Shown here one piece after another: positions 39,652 through 50,051 of a stretch of DNA of 64,000 nucleotides. Source of the DNA: Enterobacter genomosp. O. GTDB lineage: Bacteria > Pseudomonadota > Gammaproteobacteria > Enterobacterales > Enterobacteriaceae. The stretch covers positions 434,001 to 498,000 of the forward strand of contig NZ_LECZ01000024.1 of the NCBI RefSeq assembly GCF_001022965.1, written 5' to 3'. The notes below the pieces were generated by a model that was not told where the DNA came from, did not search any database, and worked only from the letters and a program-made list of their open reading frames with translations. Numbering within the stretch: the first letter of the stretch is position 1; each line of letters opens with the position of its first letter. A program made the position numbers and the translations under genes.

Positions 39652-40497
39652 ATGTCCACCTCATATTTTGTCGCCGCCGACTGGCTGATTGAGCACGGCG
39701 ACGATCCGGAAGTTCAGATTATTGACGCGCGTATGGCCCCTCCAGGGCAAGAGCATCGCGATGTTCCCGCTGAATACCGCGCAGGTCACCTGCCTGGCGC
39801 GGTATTTTTTGATATTGAAGCCCTCTCCGATCACACCTCCCCTCTGCCGCATATGCTGCCGCGCCCAGAAGCGTTTTCCGTGGCGATGCGCGAGCTGGGC
39901 GTCAGCAAAGACAAACACCTCGTTGTTTATGACGAAGGTAACCTCTTCTCGGCGCCGCGCGCGTGGTGGATGCTGAAAAACTTCGGCGTGGAAAAGGTCT
40001 CGATTCTGGCGGGCGGCCTCGCAGGCTGGAAGCGCGACGAGCTGCCGCTCCAGCAGGGCGACGTGACGCTGCCGGAAGGCGAATTCGATGCCTCCTTCGA
40101 CTCTCACGTGGTGAAACGCCTGACCGACGTGCTGGTCGTTAGCCATGAAAAAACGGCCCAAATCGTCGATGCTCGCCCTGCGCCACGCTTCAATGCGCAA
40201 GCGGATGAACCGCGTCCGGGGCTCAGGCGCGGCCATATTCCGGGCGCGCTGAACGTGCCGTGGGGAGATTTGGTGTTTGAAGGCGAACTGAAAACCACCG
40301 ACGAGCTGCGCGCTATTTTTGACCGTGCGGGCGTGGATTTACATCGTCCGGTTATTGCCAGCTGCGGCTCCGGCGTAACGGCCTGCGTGGTTATTCTGGC
40401 GCTCGCCACGCTCGGCGTAAATGACGTCACGCTCTACGACGGTGCCTGGAGCGAATGGGGCGCGCGTGACGACCTGCCGGTTGAACCGGCAAAATAA
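39652..40497 (+). CDS. sseA: 3-mercaptopyruvate sulfurtransferase
   Basis: A 281-residue protein with two rhodanese domains; it transfers sulfur from 3-mercaptopyruvate to thiols or cyanide. The active-site loop CGSGVTA near residue 240 is the mercaptopyruvate-type, and the first domain lacks the catalytic cysteine (NLFSAPRAWW). ATG 39652 follows a GGAGG ribosome site; the upstream TTG start is rejected. Its stop overlaps the next start (TAATG), coupling it to an RpiR-type regulator, unlike E. coli. Confidence 0.95.
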   Translation: MSTSYFVAADWLIEHGDDPEVQIIDARMAPPGQEHRDVPAEYRAGHLPGAVFFDIEALSDHTSPLPHMLPRPEAFSVAMRELGVSKDKHLVVYDEGNLFSAPRAWWMLKNFGVEKVSILAGGLAGWKRDELPLQQGDVTLPEGEFDASFDSHVVKRLTDVLVVSHEKTAQIVDARPAPRFNAQADEPRPGLRRGHIPGALNVPWGDLVFEGELKTTDELRAIFDRAGVDLHRPVIASCGSGVTACVVILALATLGVNDVTLYDGAWSEWGARDDLPVEPAK

Positions 40498-41267
40498 TGG
40501 ATAACCGCCTGGCCACGCTGTTAACGCGCGGGGCATCGCTGACCCGCGCGGAGTACCGCGTCCTCGCCCACCTTACGGAGCACCCGCTGCTGGTGGGCAA
40601 GATTACGGTTCGCGAGCTGGCGCAGGCGACGTTCGTATCCACTGCCACCATAATGCGTCTGTGTCAGAAGCTGGGGTTCAGCGGTTTTAGCGAGTTTATT
40701 TGGCATTGCAAACAGCTTCTCTCCGACACGCCGCATATTGCCGCTCAGGCGCCCTCCCTTCCAGAACTCCCGGCGCTGTTTAATCAGTTTATCGCCAACT
40801 ATCAGCAAACCTTTCAGTGGGTCACCCACGACAAACGCCAGCAGTTTGCCGACCTGCTGCGCCAGAAAGAGAGCTTCTTTCTCTACGGCGCCGGGTTTTC
40901 CTATCTCTTTGCGGAGTACCTGACCAAGAAGCTGCAGGTGCTGGGCAAAACGGCGTTTATCTCCGGGCCGGGCGACAGCCGGAATATTTTTCTCAGCAAT
41001 GCCGCCCGCTATGAGGTGTTTATTGCCGTCTCCCGCAGCGGGGAAACGGAACAGGTGCTGGATAAGGCGCGGATTGCCAAAAACGTCGGCATGACGATCG
41101 TCGCGTTTACCCGCGCCTCGGCCAATACGCTGGCGGGAATGGCGGACGTACACTTTGCCCTCTATGACGAAGCGGTACACTACGCTGCCGAAGCCGCGGG
41201 GATGACGTCGTTTGAGTCGAATCTGGTGCTGCTGATGGATTTACTGCTGCTGGAAGCAACGGGGTGA
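40497..41267 (+). CDS. MurR/RpiR family transcriptional regulator
   Basis: A 256-residue regulator with an RpiR helix-turn-helix (about 1-75, ITVRELAQATFVSTATIMRLCQKLGFSGFSEF) and a C-terminal SIS domain (about 105-240, GAGFSYLFAEYLTKKLQ and AVSRSGETEQVLDKA). Its ATG overlaps the sseA stop by one base. The nearby alpha-glucoside genes are the obvious target, sensing a phosphorylated sugar, but sseA and a terminator lie between. It is convergent with sseB. Confidence 0.88.
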   Translation: MDNRLATLLTRGASLTRAEYRVLAHLTEHPLLVGKITVRELAQATFVSTATIMRLCQKLGFSGFSEFIWHCKQLLSDTPHIAAQAPSLPELPALFNQFIANYQQTFQWVTHDKRQQFADLLRQKESFFLYGAGFSYLFAEYLTKKLQVLGKTAFISGPGDSRNIFLSNAARYEVFIAVSRSGETEQVLDKARIAKNVGMTIVAFTRASANTLAGMADVHFALYDEAVHYAAEAAGMTSFESNLVLLMDLLLLEATG

Positions 41268-41284
41268 TATTCACCCCGCCGTAA

Positions 41285-42061
41285 TCAGATGATGCGGTTA
41301 GTTTTGAGATCGCGCAGGAAGCCGCCCCAGCGGCGCTCGTAAAACGGGGTGATGTGCTCGGTAATAAAGTGGCTGATGCCCTTCTCACCGTTCTTCACCT
41401 GACAGATATCAATCGGCTCATCGCCCGGCAGCGTGTCGGTGGCAACACTTCCCGTGGCCTGAATGATGTCCTCGATATCGCCGTCCGCCTCAATACCAAT
41501 CAGCAGTACCGGATGCTCGTCCGCGCGCTCTTTAATGGAGCAGAGGAATGCGCGCCTGACGGGCTTGAGCGTTTTGAAAAGCGTGGTCAGGGAATCGATC
41601 ATCTGCGCAGGCGGCTCGGCCACTTCAGACAGCAGCAGCGTTTCGCCCCCTTCCAGTACCTCCTGAGTGCTGAGCGGGTTGCCCTCTTCGCCAATCAGAT
41701 GGCTGATTTCACGCGGCGTGAACTCTTTACCGGTCGGCAACTTCGCGTTGAGGAACAGCGTCTGGCCCAGCGTCATTTCAAACAGGGTGCGTACCGGCAT
41801 CACCACGAACGCCTGTTCGTCTTCTACCGCTTTCTGCAGCGCTTCCAGCGAGGTGAAGAACGGGATCACCGAGGTGCCGTCGTCCTTCTCCCAGTGCAGG
41901 AGATCCAGCGCGCTGTCTTCGACAACCTGCTCGCCTTCCGCCGCGGTACCCGGCACCCAAACGGTGGATTCCAGCAGCGTGCGGAAAAATGCCGGACGGT
42001 GGGCGGGCTCGGTCGCCGCCTTCTCCAGCAGGGCTTCTAATTCGTTTTTGGTTTCTGACAT
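41285..42061 (-). CDS. sseB: SseB family protein (enhanced serine sensitivity)
   Basis: A 258-residue cytoplasmic protein nearly identical in layout to E. coli SseB (MSETKNELEALLEKAATEPAHRPAFFRTL ... ERRWGGFLRDLKTNRII at the C-terminus). Overexpression in E. coli gives serine sensitivity; the biochemical role is unknown. It has the N-terminal SseB domain and a C-terminal domain with IGIEADGDIE. A twin palindrome lies upstream, between it and pepB. Confidence 0.95.
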   Translation of the reverse strand: MSETKNELEALLEKAATEPAHRPAFFRTLLESTVWVPGTAAEGEQVVEDSALDLLHWEKDDGTSVIPFFTSLEALQKAVEDEQAFVVMPVRTLFEMTLGQTLFLNAKLPTGKEFTPREISHLIGEEGNPLSTQEVLEGGETLLLSEVAEPPAQMIDSLTTLFKTLKPVRRAFLCSIKERADEHPVLLIGIEADGDIEDIIQATGSVATDTLPGDEPIDICQVKNGEKGISHFITEHITPFYERRWGGFLRDLKTNRII

Positions 42062-42086
42062 AACAATTCCAGATGATGCATTTCTC

Positions 42087-42166
42087 CCCTCACCCTAACC
42101 CTCTCCCCAAAGGGGAGAGGGAATTTGAACACCCTCTCCCCTTTGGGGAGAGGGCTGGGGTGAGGG
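42087..42166. repeat. twin palindromic intergenic repeat
   Basis: Two 35-bp units in inverted orientation, 42087-42121 and 42132-42166, with a 10-bp spacer. Each has its own perfect inner palindrome of 23 bp (42099-42121; 42132-42154, CCCTCTCCCC-type arms) and an outer arm CCCTCACCC / GGGTGAGGG. The whole 80 bp can fold as one long hairpin or as two. It is a common enterobacterial intergenic motif, here between pepB and sseB. Confidence 0.85.
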
Positions 42167-42174
42167 GGCAACGA

Positions 42175-43461
42175 TTACTCAGCCGTCAGCAGGTTCGCCA
42201 CGGTACGCACGCCCAGACCGGTCGCGCCCGCGGACCACTGCTCAACCGCCGCTTTACGGTACGTCGCGGAGCAGTCAATGTGCAGCCAGCCCTCGTGGTA
42301 GTTCTCAACGAAGTGAGACAGGAAGCCTGCTGCGGTGCTTGCCCCAGCCGGGTACGCCGCGCTTGCGGTGTTGTTCAGCTCGGCAAAGTTAGACGGCAGC
42401 TGGCTGCGGTGGAACTCGGCCAGCGGCAGGCGCCAGAACGGCTCGTTCTCTGCGGCAGCGCTTGCCAGCAGGCGCGCGGCCAGCTTGTCGTCAAAGCTGA
42501 ACAGCGCATGGTAGTCGTTGCCCAGGGCGGTTTTCGCCGCACCGGTCAGGGTCGCCATGTCGATAATCAGCTCTGGCTTCTGCGCAGAGGCGTCGATCAG
42601 GCCATCGGCCAGCACCAGACGGCCTTCCGCGTCGGTGTTCATCACCTCAACGTTTTTGCCGTTGCGGTAGCGAATGATGTCGCCCAGCTTGAAGGCGTTA
42701 CCGCTGACCATGTTGTCGGCGCAGCACAGGTAGAGCTTCACGCGCTTGTTCAGGCCGCGGGTGATAGCGAACGCCAGCGCGCCGGTAATGGTCGCCGCGC
42801 CGCCCATATCGGACTTCATGGAGTCCATGAACGCGCTCTGCTTCAGGCTGTAGCCGCCGGTGTCGAAGGTGATGCCTTTACCGACCAGACAGGCAAATAC
42901 CGGCGCGGCTTTATCGCCGGTTGGGTTGTAATCCAGCGCCAGCAATACAGGAGGACGCTCGGAACCGCGGCCCACGGTGTGGATACCCATATAGTTCTGC
43001 TCGCGCAGATCTTCACCTTTGGTGATGCGGTAGGACATCTTGTCGCCGGCCACGCCGCACAGCAGGTCAACGGCGCGCTGCGCCAGCTGCTCCGGCCCCA
43101 GTTCTTCCGCCGGTGCGTTAATGGTGTCGCGCACCCAGTCGATAATGTTCAGGCGGCTTTCCAGCTCTTTCTGACCGGCTTCATCAAGGTTAGCCCACTC
43201 GATTTTGCGGGTGCCTTTCGGGCCTTTGTAGCCTGCCCAGAATGCCCAGCTGCGGTCGGTGTCCCAGCCTTCGCCTTCCAAAGAGACGTGTTTAATCCCC
43301 AGGCCGTCAATTTTACGCGCGGCGCGCTGGATCAGGCCCAAATCATCGTTGCCCGTCAGGTGCAGGGTAATGCCGTCGTTGTTAATGCTGTAGGTGGCTT
43401 TCTCGCCCCAGCGCGCATCAGCAGGCTGATTCGAGAGCGTAATCTTCATCGCTTCGGTCAT
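42175..43461 (-). CDS. pepB: aminopeptidase B
   Basis: A 428-residue leucyl-aminopeptidase family (M17) enzyme that trims N-terminal residues from peptides. The metal and active site motifs are [28 protein letters not shown] and the M17 signature [12 protein letters not shown]. Start [10 protein letters not shown] (43461) matches E. coli. It follows the isc operon, as in E. coli, after a 60-bp gap containing a hairpin. Confidence 0.96.
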   Translation of the reverse strand: MTEAMKITLSNQPADARWGEKATYSINNDGITLHLTGNDDLGLIQRAARKIDGLGIKHVSLEGEGWDTDRSWAFWAGYKGPKGTRKIEWANLDEAGQKELESRLNIIDWVRDTINAPAEELGPEQLAQRAVDLLCGVAGDKMSYRITKGEDLREQNYMGIHTVGRGSERPPVLLALDYNPTGDKAAPVFACLVGKGITFDTGGYSLKQSAFMDSMKSDMGGAATITGALAFAITRGLNKRVKLYLCCADNMVSGNAFKLGDIIRYRNGKNVEVMNTDAEGRLVLADGLIDASAQKPELIIDMATLTGAAKTALGNDYHALFSFDDKLAARLLASAAAENEPFWRLPLAEFHRSQLPSNFAELNNTASAAYPAGASTAAGFLSHFVENYHEGWLHIDCSATYRKAAVEQWSAGATGLGVRTVANLLTAE

Positions 43462-43489
43462 TTTATTTTTCCTTATTAGCAACTAGCAA

Positions 43490-43513
43490 ACGGGCCGCCT
43501 GAAGGCAGCCCGT
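43490..43513 (-). terminator. hairpin after iscX
   Basis: On the minus strand ACGGGC-TGCCTTCAGGCG-GCCCGT with a short T tract, 9 nt after the iscX stop. A weak terminator at the end of the isc operon. Confidence 0.4.
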
Positions 43514-43521
43514 TATGTTAT

Positions 43522-43722
43522 TTATTCTGCTTCATCTAACCAGACTAACAGAATCGCCTCCAGAATTTTTTCATTGGATGCGTTTGGATCGTCGTCGAAA
43601 TCCTCTAAATCGCAGATCCACTGGTGCATGTCGGTGAATCGTACGGTCTTCGGATCGAGATCCGGGTTCGCGTCGTAAAGCGCTTCGCCGATTTCGCGGC
43701 TGTCTGTCCACTTCAGTCCCAT
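43522..43722 (-). CDS. iscX: Fe-S cluster assembly protein IscX
   Basis: A 66-residue acidic protein ([17 protein letters not shown] ... [18 protein letters not shown]). It binds IscS and iron and tunes cluster synthesis. Start 43722 matches the family and lies one base after the fdx stop; a longer upstream ORF is discarded. Last gene of the isc operon. Confidence 0.95.
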   Translation of the reverse strand: MGLKWTDSREIGEALYDANPDLDPKTVRFTDMHQWICDLEDFDDDPNASNEKILEAILLVWLDEAE

Positions 43723-43723
43723 A

Positions 43724-44059
43724 TTAGTGCTCGCGTGCGTGGTTGATGGTGTAGCGTGGGAATTCCACGACCAGATCTTCATCGGTCACCGCGGCCTGGC
43801 AGCTTAAGCGGCTGTCTGGCTCCAGACCCCATGCTTTATCCAGCATGTCGTCTTCGTCTTCGGTGCTCTCGGCGAGAGAGTCGAAACCTTCACGCACGAT
43901 GCAGTGGCACGTTGTGCAGGCACAGGATTTTTCACAGGCGTGTTCCACTTCAATACCTGCACGCAGGGCAACATCGAGAATGGTTTCACCGGTCTTCGCT
44001 TCCAGAACAGCGCCATCCGGACAGAGGTCCGCATGAGGCAAAATTACAATCTTTGGCAT
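43724..44059 (-). CDS. fdx: ISC system 2Fe-2S ferredoxin
   Basis: A 111-residue adrenodoxin-type ferredoxin. Its cluster ligands are in [12 protein letters not shown] and SRLSCQA. It supplies electrons for Fe-S cluster assembly. It lies 1 nt after hscA and 1 nt before iscX, so these genes are tightly coupled. Confidence 0.97.
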   Translation of the reverse strand: MPKIVILPHADLCPDGAVLEAKTGETILDVALRAGIEVEHACEKSCACTTCHCIVREGFDSLAESTEDEDDMLDKAWGLEPDSRLSCQAAVTDEDLVVEFPRYTINHAREH

Positions 44060-44060
44060 A

Positions 44061-45911
44061 TTAAACCTCGTCCACGGACTGGCCTTTCAGCGCGACGCGG
44101 ACAGATTTGTCCATGCGGCGAGCAGCAAAGTCCTGGGTTTGTTTATCAACGTTTTTAATGGCTTCTTCTATTGCGTCAGCGTCATTGCCTTCTGCTACTG
44201 CGCTTAAGCGCGCGGCAGCGTCGTCAATCACCTGGCGCTCAGCGGCGCTTAACAGCGCGGCATCGGCAGCGAGCGCGCCGTTCAGGCTCTCCAGCACGCG
44301 TGCGGCTTCCACTTTCTGTTCCGCCAGCATACGCGCCTTCACATCCTGCTCGGCGTAGCTCATTGAGTCCTGAATCATGGAGGCGATTTCGCCATCGGTC
44401 AGGCCGTAGGACGGCTTCACCTGGATGGACGATTCAACGCCGGTCGATTTTTCCATCGCCGTGACGCTCAGCAGGCCGTCTGCATCCACCTGGAAGGTAA
44501 CGCGAATATGCGCCCCGCCCGCAGGCAGCGCCGGAATTCCGCGCAGCGCAAAGCGCGCCAGCGAGCGGCAGTCCTGCACCAGTTCGCGTTCGCCCTGCAT
44601 CACGTGGATGGACATCGCGGTCTGGCCGTCTTTAAAGGTGGTGAACTCCTGCGCGCGCGCCACCGGAATAGTGGTGTTACGCGGGATCACTTTCTCTACC
44701 AGGCCGCCCATGGTTTCTAACCCCAGCGACAGCGGGATGACGTCCAGCAGCAGCATTTCGCTGTCCGGCTTGTTGCCGACCAGGATATCGGCCTGGATAG
44801 CGGCGCCCACGGCGACCACTTTGTCCGGGTCAATGGAGGTGAGCGGCGTGCGGCCAAAGAACTCGCCCACGCGTTCGCGCACCAGCGGCACGCGGGTGGA
44901 GCCGCCGACCATGACCACTTCCAGCACCTCGCTGGCCTCAACGCCGGCATCTTTCAGTGCGCGACGGCAGGCCAGCAGGGTACGTTTTACCAGAGCAGCG
45001 ATCAGGTCGTTGAACTGGTCGCGGGTGATTTCACCCTGCCAGCCCGCAACATTTACGGTAACGGTCTGAGCATCGCTCAGGGCAATTTTGGCATCGATGG
45101 CCGCATCCAGCAGTTCACGCTGAACGCGTGCATCGCTGCGATCGCTGATGCCCGCCTGCTCGCGGATGTAATCCGCCAGCAGATGGTCGAAGTCATCGCC
45201 GCCCAGCGCGGAATCCCCGCCGGTCGCCAGCACTTCAAACACTCCGCGGCTTAAGCGCAGGATGGAGATATCAAAGGTGCCGCCGCCGAGGTCGTAAACC
45301 GCAATCACCCCTTCCTGACCGGAGTCGAGGCCGTAGGCAATCGCCGCCGCCGTCGGTTCGTTCAGCAGGCGCAGCACGTGCAGGCCCGCCAGACGCGCGG
45401 CGTCTTTGGTGCCCTGGCGCTGTGCGTCGTCAAAGTAGGCCGGAACGGTAATGACTACGCCGTCCAGATCGCCGCCGAGGGTCGCCGTCGCGCGCGCCGC
45501 CAGCGCTTTGAGGATGTCAGCAGAAACACGAATCGGGTTCAGCAGGCCAGCCGCCGTCGCGATCATCGGCAGGCCATTTTCACTGGCCTGAAGTTGATAA
45601 GGGAGATGCGGGTAGCGGGTCTGGATATCGGCCAGCGAGCGGCCCATCATGCGCTTCACGGAGCTGATAGTGTTGGCCGGATCGCGCGCGGCGTTGGCGC
45701 GGGCGTCATAGCCGACCGCGTGCCCCTGCTGCTGGTAGTGGACCACGGAAGGCAGCAGATGGCGGCCCTGCTCGTCAGCCAGCGTTTCCGCCTGGCCGCT
45801 ACGCACGGTCGCCACGAGGGAATTGGTGGTGCCCAGATCAATACCCACCGCCAGACGACGCTGGTGCGGTGCGGCACTTAAGCCAGGCTCACTAATTTGT
45901 AATAAGGCCAT
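44061..45911 (-). CDS. hscA: Fe-S assembly chaperone HscA (Hsp70 class)
   Basis: A 616-residue Hsp70 family ATPase that helps release clusters from IscU. The nucleotide-binding domain has [28 protein letters not shown] and [13 protein letters not shown]; the substrate-binding domain starts after [13 protein letters not shown]. It is preceded by hscB (14-nt gap). Confidence 0.97.
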   Translation of the reverse strand: MALLQISEPGLSAAPHQRRLAVGIDLGTTNSLVATVRSGQAETLADEQGRHLLPSVVHYQQQGHAVGYDARANAARDPANTISSVKRMMGRSLADIQTRYPHLPYQLQASENGLPMIATAAGLLNPIRVSADILKALAARATATLGGDLDGVVITVPAYFDDAQRQGTKDAARLAGLHVLRLLNEPTAAAIAYGLDSGQEGVIAVYDLGGGTFDISILRLSRGVFEVLATGGDSALGGDDFDHLLADYIREQAGISDRSDARVQRELLDAAIDAKIALSDAQTVTVNVAGWQGEITRDQFNDLIAALVKRTLLACRRALKDAGVEASEVLEVVMVGGSTRVPLVRERVGEFFGRTPLTSIDPDKVVAVGAAIQADILVGNKPDSEMLLLDVIPLSLGLETMGGLVEKVIPRNTTIPVARAQEFTTFKDGQTAMSIHVMQGERELVQDCRSLARFALRGIPALPAGGAHIRVTFQVDADGLLSVTAMEKSTGVESSIQVKPSYGLTDGEIASMIQDSMSYAEQDVKARMLAEQKVEAARVLESLNGALAADAALLSAAERQVIDDAAARLSAVAEGNDADAIEEAIKNVDKQTQDFAARRMDKSVRVALKGQSVDEV

Positions 45912-45925
45912 AATTGCTTCCGAAA

Positions 45926-46441
45926 TTAAAAATCGAGCAGCTTTTCTTCGAGTTGTTCAGCACTGCTTCGCAGTTTATCGAGAAAACGGAGTTTGCGCAC
46001 AGTATCTGCCGCCACGTCCCAGGTCTCGTTGTTCAGTTGCTCCACCATCTGCTGATGGCGGGTATCGAACATGCCCTTCACGCGCGTGATAAAGCTTTCC
46101 AGACGCGCTTCGTCTTTGGCCTGTTCAATCTCATCGAGCTCTTCGCGAAGCTCCAGCTGTTCCATCAGAAATGCCGTGTCGCGCACGGTGTGCTGCTCGC
46201 TCGCGAGATCAAAGCCGTGGAGCGAAAGCAGATATTCTGCACGCGCCAGCGGATGGCGCAGCGTCTGCCAGGCCTGGTTGATGGTCGCAGAGTGCGAGAC
46301 CGCAGCCAATTGCTCTGACTGCGTGCCACTGGCGAATTTATCCGGATGATACTGACGTTGCAGATCCTGAAAACGGATCGTCAGCGCCTGGAGATCAATC
46401 GGGTATTGAGCGGGTAGTCCGAAGAGAGTGAAGTAATCCAT
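45926..46441 (-). CDS. hscB: Fe-S assembly J-domain co-chaperone HscB
   Basis: A 171-residue J-protein. The N-terminal J domain (1-75) has the HPD motif in QYHPDKFA; the C-terminal helical domain binds IscU and presents it to HscA. Position and length match the isc operon of E. coli. Confidence 0.97.
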   Translation of the reverse strand: MDYFTLFGLPAQYPIDLQALTIRFQDLQRQYHPDKFASGTQSEQLAAVSHSATINQAWQTLRHPLARAEYLLSLHGFDLASEQHTVRDTAFLMEQLELREELDEIEQAKDEARLESFITRVKGMFDTRHQQMVEQLNNETWDVAADTVRKLRFLDKLRSSAEQLEEKLLDF

Positions 46442-46520
46442 AACAATCTCAGGGGTAGCCTGTTAGAGCAAACCCCACGCGTAGCAGGTAAGCCACGGTG
46501 GGGTTTCGGATGACGCGCGG

Positions 46521-46844
46521 TTAAACGTGGAAGCTTTCGCCGCAACCACACTCGTCTTTGACGTTCGGGTTCGTGAATTTGAACCCTTCGTTCAGGCCTT
46601 CTTTTACGAAGTCCAGCTGAGTGCCGTTGAGGAATTGCAGGCTTTTGCCATCGACCACCACCTTCACGCCTTTGTCTTCAAACACGGTGTCATCAGACGC
46701 CGGCTCATCAACAAACTCCAGTACGTAAGCCATACCAGAACAGCCGGAGGTACGTACGCCCAGTCGCAGGCCAAAGCCTTTACCACGGTTCGCCAGAAAA
46801 GAGCTTACTCGCGCGGCAGCGCTGTCGCTAAGGGTAATCGACAT
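46521..46844 (-). CDS. iscA: A-type Fe-S cluster assembly protein IscA
   Basis: A 107-residue A-type carrier. The three conserved cysteines are in [10 protein letters not shown] and the C-terminal CGCGESFHV. It delivers clusters or iron to target proteins. ATG 46844 ([13 protein letters not shown]) matches E. coli; the TTG two codons upstream is rejected. Confidence 0.97.
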   Translation of the reverse strand: MSITLSDSAAARVSSFLANRGKGFGLRLGVRTSGCSGMAYVLEFVDEPASDDTVFEDKGVKVVVDGKSLQFLNGTQLDFVKEGLNEGFKFTNPNVKDECGCGESFHV

Positions 46845-46857
46845 ACTCAAACCTCAA

Positions 46858-47244
46858 TTATTTTGCTTCACGTTTGCTTTTGTAATCCGCAATGGCGGCT
46901 TTGATCGCGTCTTCTGCCAGAATAGAACAGTGAATTTTCACCGGTGGCAGTTCGAGTTCTTCAGCAATATCCGTGTTCTTGATTGCCTGTGCTTCGTCCA
47001 GAGACTTGCCCTTCACCCATTCGGTAACCAGGGAGCTGGACGCAATAGCAGAACCGCAGCCGTAGGTCTTGAAGCGCGCGTCTTCAATGATACCTTCATT
47101 GTTGACTTTAATCTGCAACTTCATCACGTCGCCACACGCCGGTGCACCGACCATGCCGCTACCGACAGATTCATCGCTGTTGTCAAAAGAGCCGACGTTG
47201 CGCGGGTTTTCGTAATGATCGATGACTTTTTCGCTGTATGCCAT
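46858..47244 (-). CDS. iscU: Fe-S cluster assembly scaffold IscU
   Basis: A 128-residue scaffold on which clusters are built from IscS-derived sulfur. The ligand cysteines are in GAPACGDVMKLQ, KTYGCGSAIASSS and KIHCSILAEDAI; the HscA recognition motif LPPVK precedes the last one. It follows iscS by 24 nt. Confidence 0.98.
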   Translation of the reverse strand: MAYSEKVIDHYENPRNVGSFDNSDESVGSGMVGAPACGDVMKLQIKVNNEGIIEDARFKTYGCGSAIASSSLVTEWVKGKSLDEAQAIKNTDIAEELELPPVKIHCSILAEDAIKAAIADYKSKREAK

Positions 47245-47268
47245 GATTGAATTCTCCTTATGTACCGA

Positions 47269-48483
47269 TTAGTGATGTGACCATTCAATGCTGTTCAGAT
47301 CCACGCCCTGCTTGAACATTTCCCACAGTGGAGAAAGGTCGCGCAGACGGCCGATGGAGTTGCGAACCAGCTTGATGGTGTAGTCAATCTCTTCTTCGGT
47401 AGTGAAACGACCTAAAGAGAAACGGATAGAGCTGTGTGCCAGCTCGTCAGTCATACCCAGCGCGCGCAGCACGTAGGATGGCTCAAGGCTTGCGGACGTA
47501 CAGGCAGAACCGGAAGAAACCGCCAGGTCTTTCAGGGCCATGATCAGCGATTCGCCTTCAACATAGTTGAAGCTGACGTTGAGGATGTTCGGAGCGCCCT
47601 GCTCGAGATCGCCGTTCAGATACACTTCTTCCATATCTTTCACGCCGTCCCACAGACGATTACGCAGCGTGCGCAGGCGTGCCATCTCGGTTTCCATCTC
47701 TTCTTTTGCAATGCGGTAAGCTTCGCCCATGCCCACGATCTGGTGAACAGGCAGCGTACCGGAACGCATGCCGCGCTCGTGACCGCCACCGTGCATCTGT
47801 GCTTCGATGCGGATACGCGGTTTACGACGAACGTACAGCGCGCCGATGCCTTTCGGGCCATAGATTTTGTGGCCGGAGAAGGACATCAGATCCACTTTCA
47901 GCTGGCTCAGGTCGATAGGCAGTTTGCCCACGCTCTGGGTCGCATCCACGTGGTAGATGATGCCGCGCGCGCGGCACATTTCGCCGATGGTCGCGATGTC
48001 TTGTACCACGCCGATTTCGTTGTTGACGTGCATGATGGAAACCAGAATGGTGTCATCACGCATGGCCGCTTCGAGCTCTTTGAGGTCAATAATACCGTTG
48101 CTCTGTGGCGCGAGATAGGTCACTTCGTACCCTTCACGCTCCAGCTGGCGGCAGGTGTCCAGCACGGCTTTGTGTTCGGTTTTGCTGGTGATGATGTGCT
48201 TGCCTTTTTTCTGATAAAAGTTGGCTGCACCTTTGATCGCCAGGTTGTCGGATTCGGTCGCACCGGAGGTGAAAACAATCTCACGCGGGTCGGCGCCCAC
48301 CAGGTCAGCAATCTGATTACGGGCGATATCGACCGCCTCTTCAGCATGCCAGCCAAAACGGTGTGAACGGGAAGCTGGGTTACCAAAGTTTCCGTCCAGG
48401 GTCAGACACTGCATCATTTTCTCGGCAACACGCGGGTCCACCGGCGTGGTTGCGGAGTAATCGAGATAAATCGGTAATTTCAT
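47269..48483 (-). CDS. iscS: cysteine desulfurase IscS
   Basis: A 404-residue PLP enzyme that takes sulfur from cysteine for Fe-S clusters, thiolated tRNA and other cofactors. The PLP lysine is in [12 protein letters not shown] and the active cysteine loop is [17 protein letters not shown]. Start [17 protein letters not shown] (48483) matches E. coli. It follows iscR after a 119-bp gap. Confidence 0.98.
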   Translation of the reverse strand: MKLPIYLDYSATTPVDPRVAEKMMQCLTLDGNFGNPASRSHRFGWHAEEAVDIARNQIADLVGADPREIVFTSGATESDNLAIKGAANFYQKKGKHIITSKTEHKAVLDTCRQLEREGYEVTYLAPQSNGIIDLKELEAAMRDDTILVSIMHVNNEIGVVQDIATIGEMCRARGIIYHVDATQSVGKLPIDLSQLKVDLMSFSGHKIYGPKGIGALYVRRKPRIRIEAQMHGGGHERGMRSGTLPVHQIVGMGEAYRIAKEEMETEMARLRTLRNRLWDGVKDMEEVYLNGDLEQGAPNILNVSFNYVEGESLIMALKDLAVSSGSACTSASLEPSYVLRALGMTDELAHSSIRFSLGRFTTEEEIDYTIKLVRNSIGRLRDLSPLWEMFKQGVDLNSIEWSHH

Positions 48484-48602
48484 TGCTCTATAAACTCCGT
48501 ACATCGCTTCAATGCAAGGAATCAGGCAACCGGCTGGATGTACGACCGAGTACGCGGGGCGAGTTCTCGCCCCGGCCTGATTCTGAAATACTTATCTTTT
48601 TA

Positions 48603-49094
48603 TTACGCGCGCAGTTTGACGTCGATAGCGTCCTGCGCGCGGGTGCTGCGTTGGGAATCCTGGCTGTGCTGACGGCCTGATACGTCCAGAACTTCCTGGT
48701 TATTCACCAGCTCACCGAGGGTGATGTTGTTCAGGAAGCCGGTCAGACGGTCGCTCAGATCGCGCCACAGCGCGTGGGTCAGGCATTTATCGCCGCCCTG
48801 ACAGCCGCCTTTACCCTGGCAACGGGTCGCGTCAACGGATTCGTCAACTGCGCTAATCACTTCGCCAACTGCAATACTGCCCGCGTCTTTACCCAGCAGA
48901 TAACCGCCGCCTGGGCCACGAACGCTGGAAACCAGTCCATTTTTACGCAGTCTGGAGAACAGCTGTTCCAGATAAGAGAGGGAGATCCCTTGTCGTTCAG
49001 AAATATCAGCCAACGGAACCGGGCCCGCTTCGGAGTTGAGCGCAACGTCCAGCATCGCGGTCACGGCATAACGCCCTTTAGATGTCAGTCTCAT
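48603..49094 (-). CDS. iscR: Fe-S-sensing transcriptional regulator IscR
   Basis: A 163-residue Rrf2-family regulator holding a 2Fe-2S cluster. It has an N-terminal winged helix ([34 protein letters not shown]) and cluster ligands in [16 protein letters not shown] (three Cys and one His). It represses its own operon when Fe-S supply is good, through the two type-1 sites at 49176-49225. Confidence 0.98.
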   Translation of the reverse strand: MRLTSKGRYAVTAMLDVALNSEAGPVPLADISERQGISLSYLEQLFSRLRKNGLVSSVRGPGGGYLLGKDAGSIAVGEVISAVDESVDATRCQGKGGCQGGDKCLTHALWRDLSDRLTGFLNNITLGELVNNQEVLDVSGRQHSQDSQRSTRAQDAIDVKLRA

Positions 49095-49175
49095 GTCTTA
49101 CTTAACCTCAAACTCGCCCCTGCCCGGGGTTTTTTATAGTAAAATGGGGTATTGCATAGCAGGGCCAAGTCTGAC

Positions 49176-49225
49176 ATTCCTGACTAAAATGGTCAACTAT
49201 TTACTTGACTGTTTTAGTCAGGTAT
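49176..49225 (-). promoter_or_regulatory. two tandem type-1 IscR sites in the isc promoter
   Basis: Two 25-bp IscR type-1 motifs (consensus ATASYYGACTRWWWYAGTCRRSTAT) lie back to back on the minus strand: 49201-49225 reads ATACCTGACT...AGTCAAGTAA and 49176-49200 reads ATAGTTGACC...AGTCAGGAAT. The arrangement is like the E. coli iscR promoter. They lie 82-131 bp upstream of the iscR ATG. Confidence 0.9.
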
Positions 49226-49247
49226 TTAACCTTCTGTGCCGTTTTTT

Positions 49248-49313
49248 GTCGGGTGGCGCTACGCTTACCCGACCTACGGTTTTGTAGGCCGGGTAAGCGT
49301 AGCGCCACCCGGC
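49248..49313. repeat. inverted REP pair
   Basis: Two REP units in opposite orientation: 49248-49273 and 49288-49313, each containing GGCGCTACGCTTACC or its complement. They lie 12 bp after the trmJ stop and could fold as one long hairpin; the isc promoter is on the other side. Confidence 0.85.
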
Positions 49314-49325
49314 GAACAGACGACT

Positions 49326-50051
49326 CTATTCTTTATTCTTCTGCTCAATCGACGCCAGAATCCCGCGCAGGATGTTCAGCTCCTGGCTTTCCGGGCGCGC
49401 ACGGGTGAACATGCGACGCAGCTTGTTCATCACCTGACCTGGATGGCCTTCACGGATAAAACCGGTTGAGAGCAACGTCTGTTCCAGGTGACCGTAGAAG
49501 CGCTCAAGATCGTCCACCAGCGGGTAGGCCGCCTCTTCTTTCGGTTCTACCGCTTTCTCCTGGGTCGCCAGCCAAGCCATACGCACTTCATAGGCAATAA
49601 CCTGCACCGCCATCGCCAGGTTCAGCGAGCTGTATTCCGGGTTCGCCGCAATCGCCACGTGATAGTGGCACTTCTGCAGTTCGTCGTTGGTCAAGCCAAC
49701 GCGCTCGCGCCCAAACACCAGCGCAACCGGTGCCTGTTCAGCCTCAGAGACACTTTTCAGGCCGCATTCACGCGGATCGAGCATTGGCCACGGCAGCGTA
49801 CGCGAACGCGCGCTGGTTCCCACCACCAGGCTGCAACCTGCCAGGGCTTCATCCAGCGTGTCCACGATCTGCGCATTGCCGATCACGTCGCTGGCACCAG
49901 CCGCCAGAGCAATAGCCTGCGAGTCGGGTTTTACCAGCGGGTTGACCAGCCAGAGATTCGTTAAGCCCATGGTTTTCATAGCGCGGGCAACGGAGCCCAT
50001 GTTGCCGGTGTGCGATGTTTCGACCAGCACGATTCGAATGTTTTGCAGCAT
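49326..50051 (-). CDS. trmJ: tRNA (cytidine/uridine-2'-O-)-methyltransferase TrmJ
   Basis: A 241-residue SPOUT methyltransferase modifying the 2'-O of position 32 in tRNAs. Motifs are the N-terminal [38 protein letters not shown] and the knot region [15 protein letters not shown]. It is upstream of iscR and divergent from suhB, as in E. coli. Confidence 0.96.
   Translation of the reverse strand: MLQNIRIVLVETSHTGNMGSVARAMKTMGLTNLWLVNPLVKPDSQAIALAAGASDVIGNAQIVDTLDEALAGCSLVVGTSARSRTLPWPMLDPRECGLKSVSEAEQAPVALVFGRERVGLTNDELQKCHYHVAIAANPEYSSLNLAMAVQVIAYEVRMAWLATQEKAVEPKEEAAYPLVDDLERFYGHLEQTLLSTGFIREGHPGQVMNKLRRMFTRARPESQELNILRGILASIEQKNKE

Noticed and set aside
42073-43479. 468-codon open frame opposite pepB that includes the twin palindrome
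   Set aside because: Its first codons translate a repeat and the rest mirrors pepB; not a gene.
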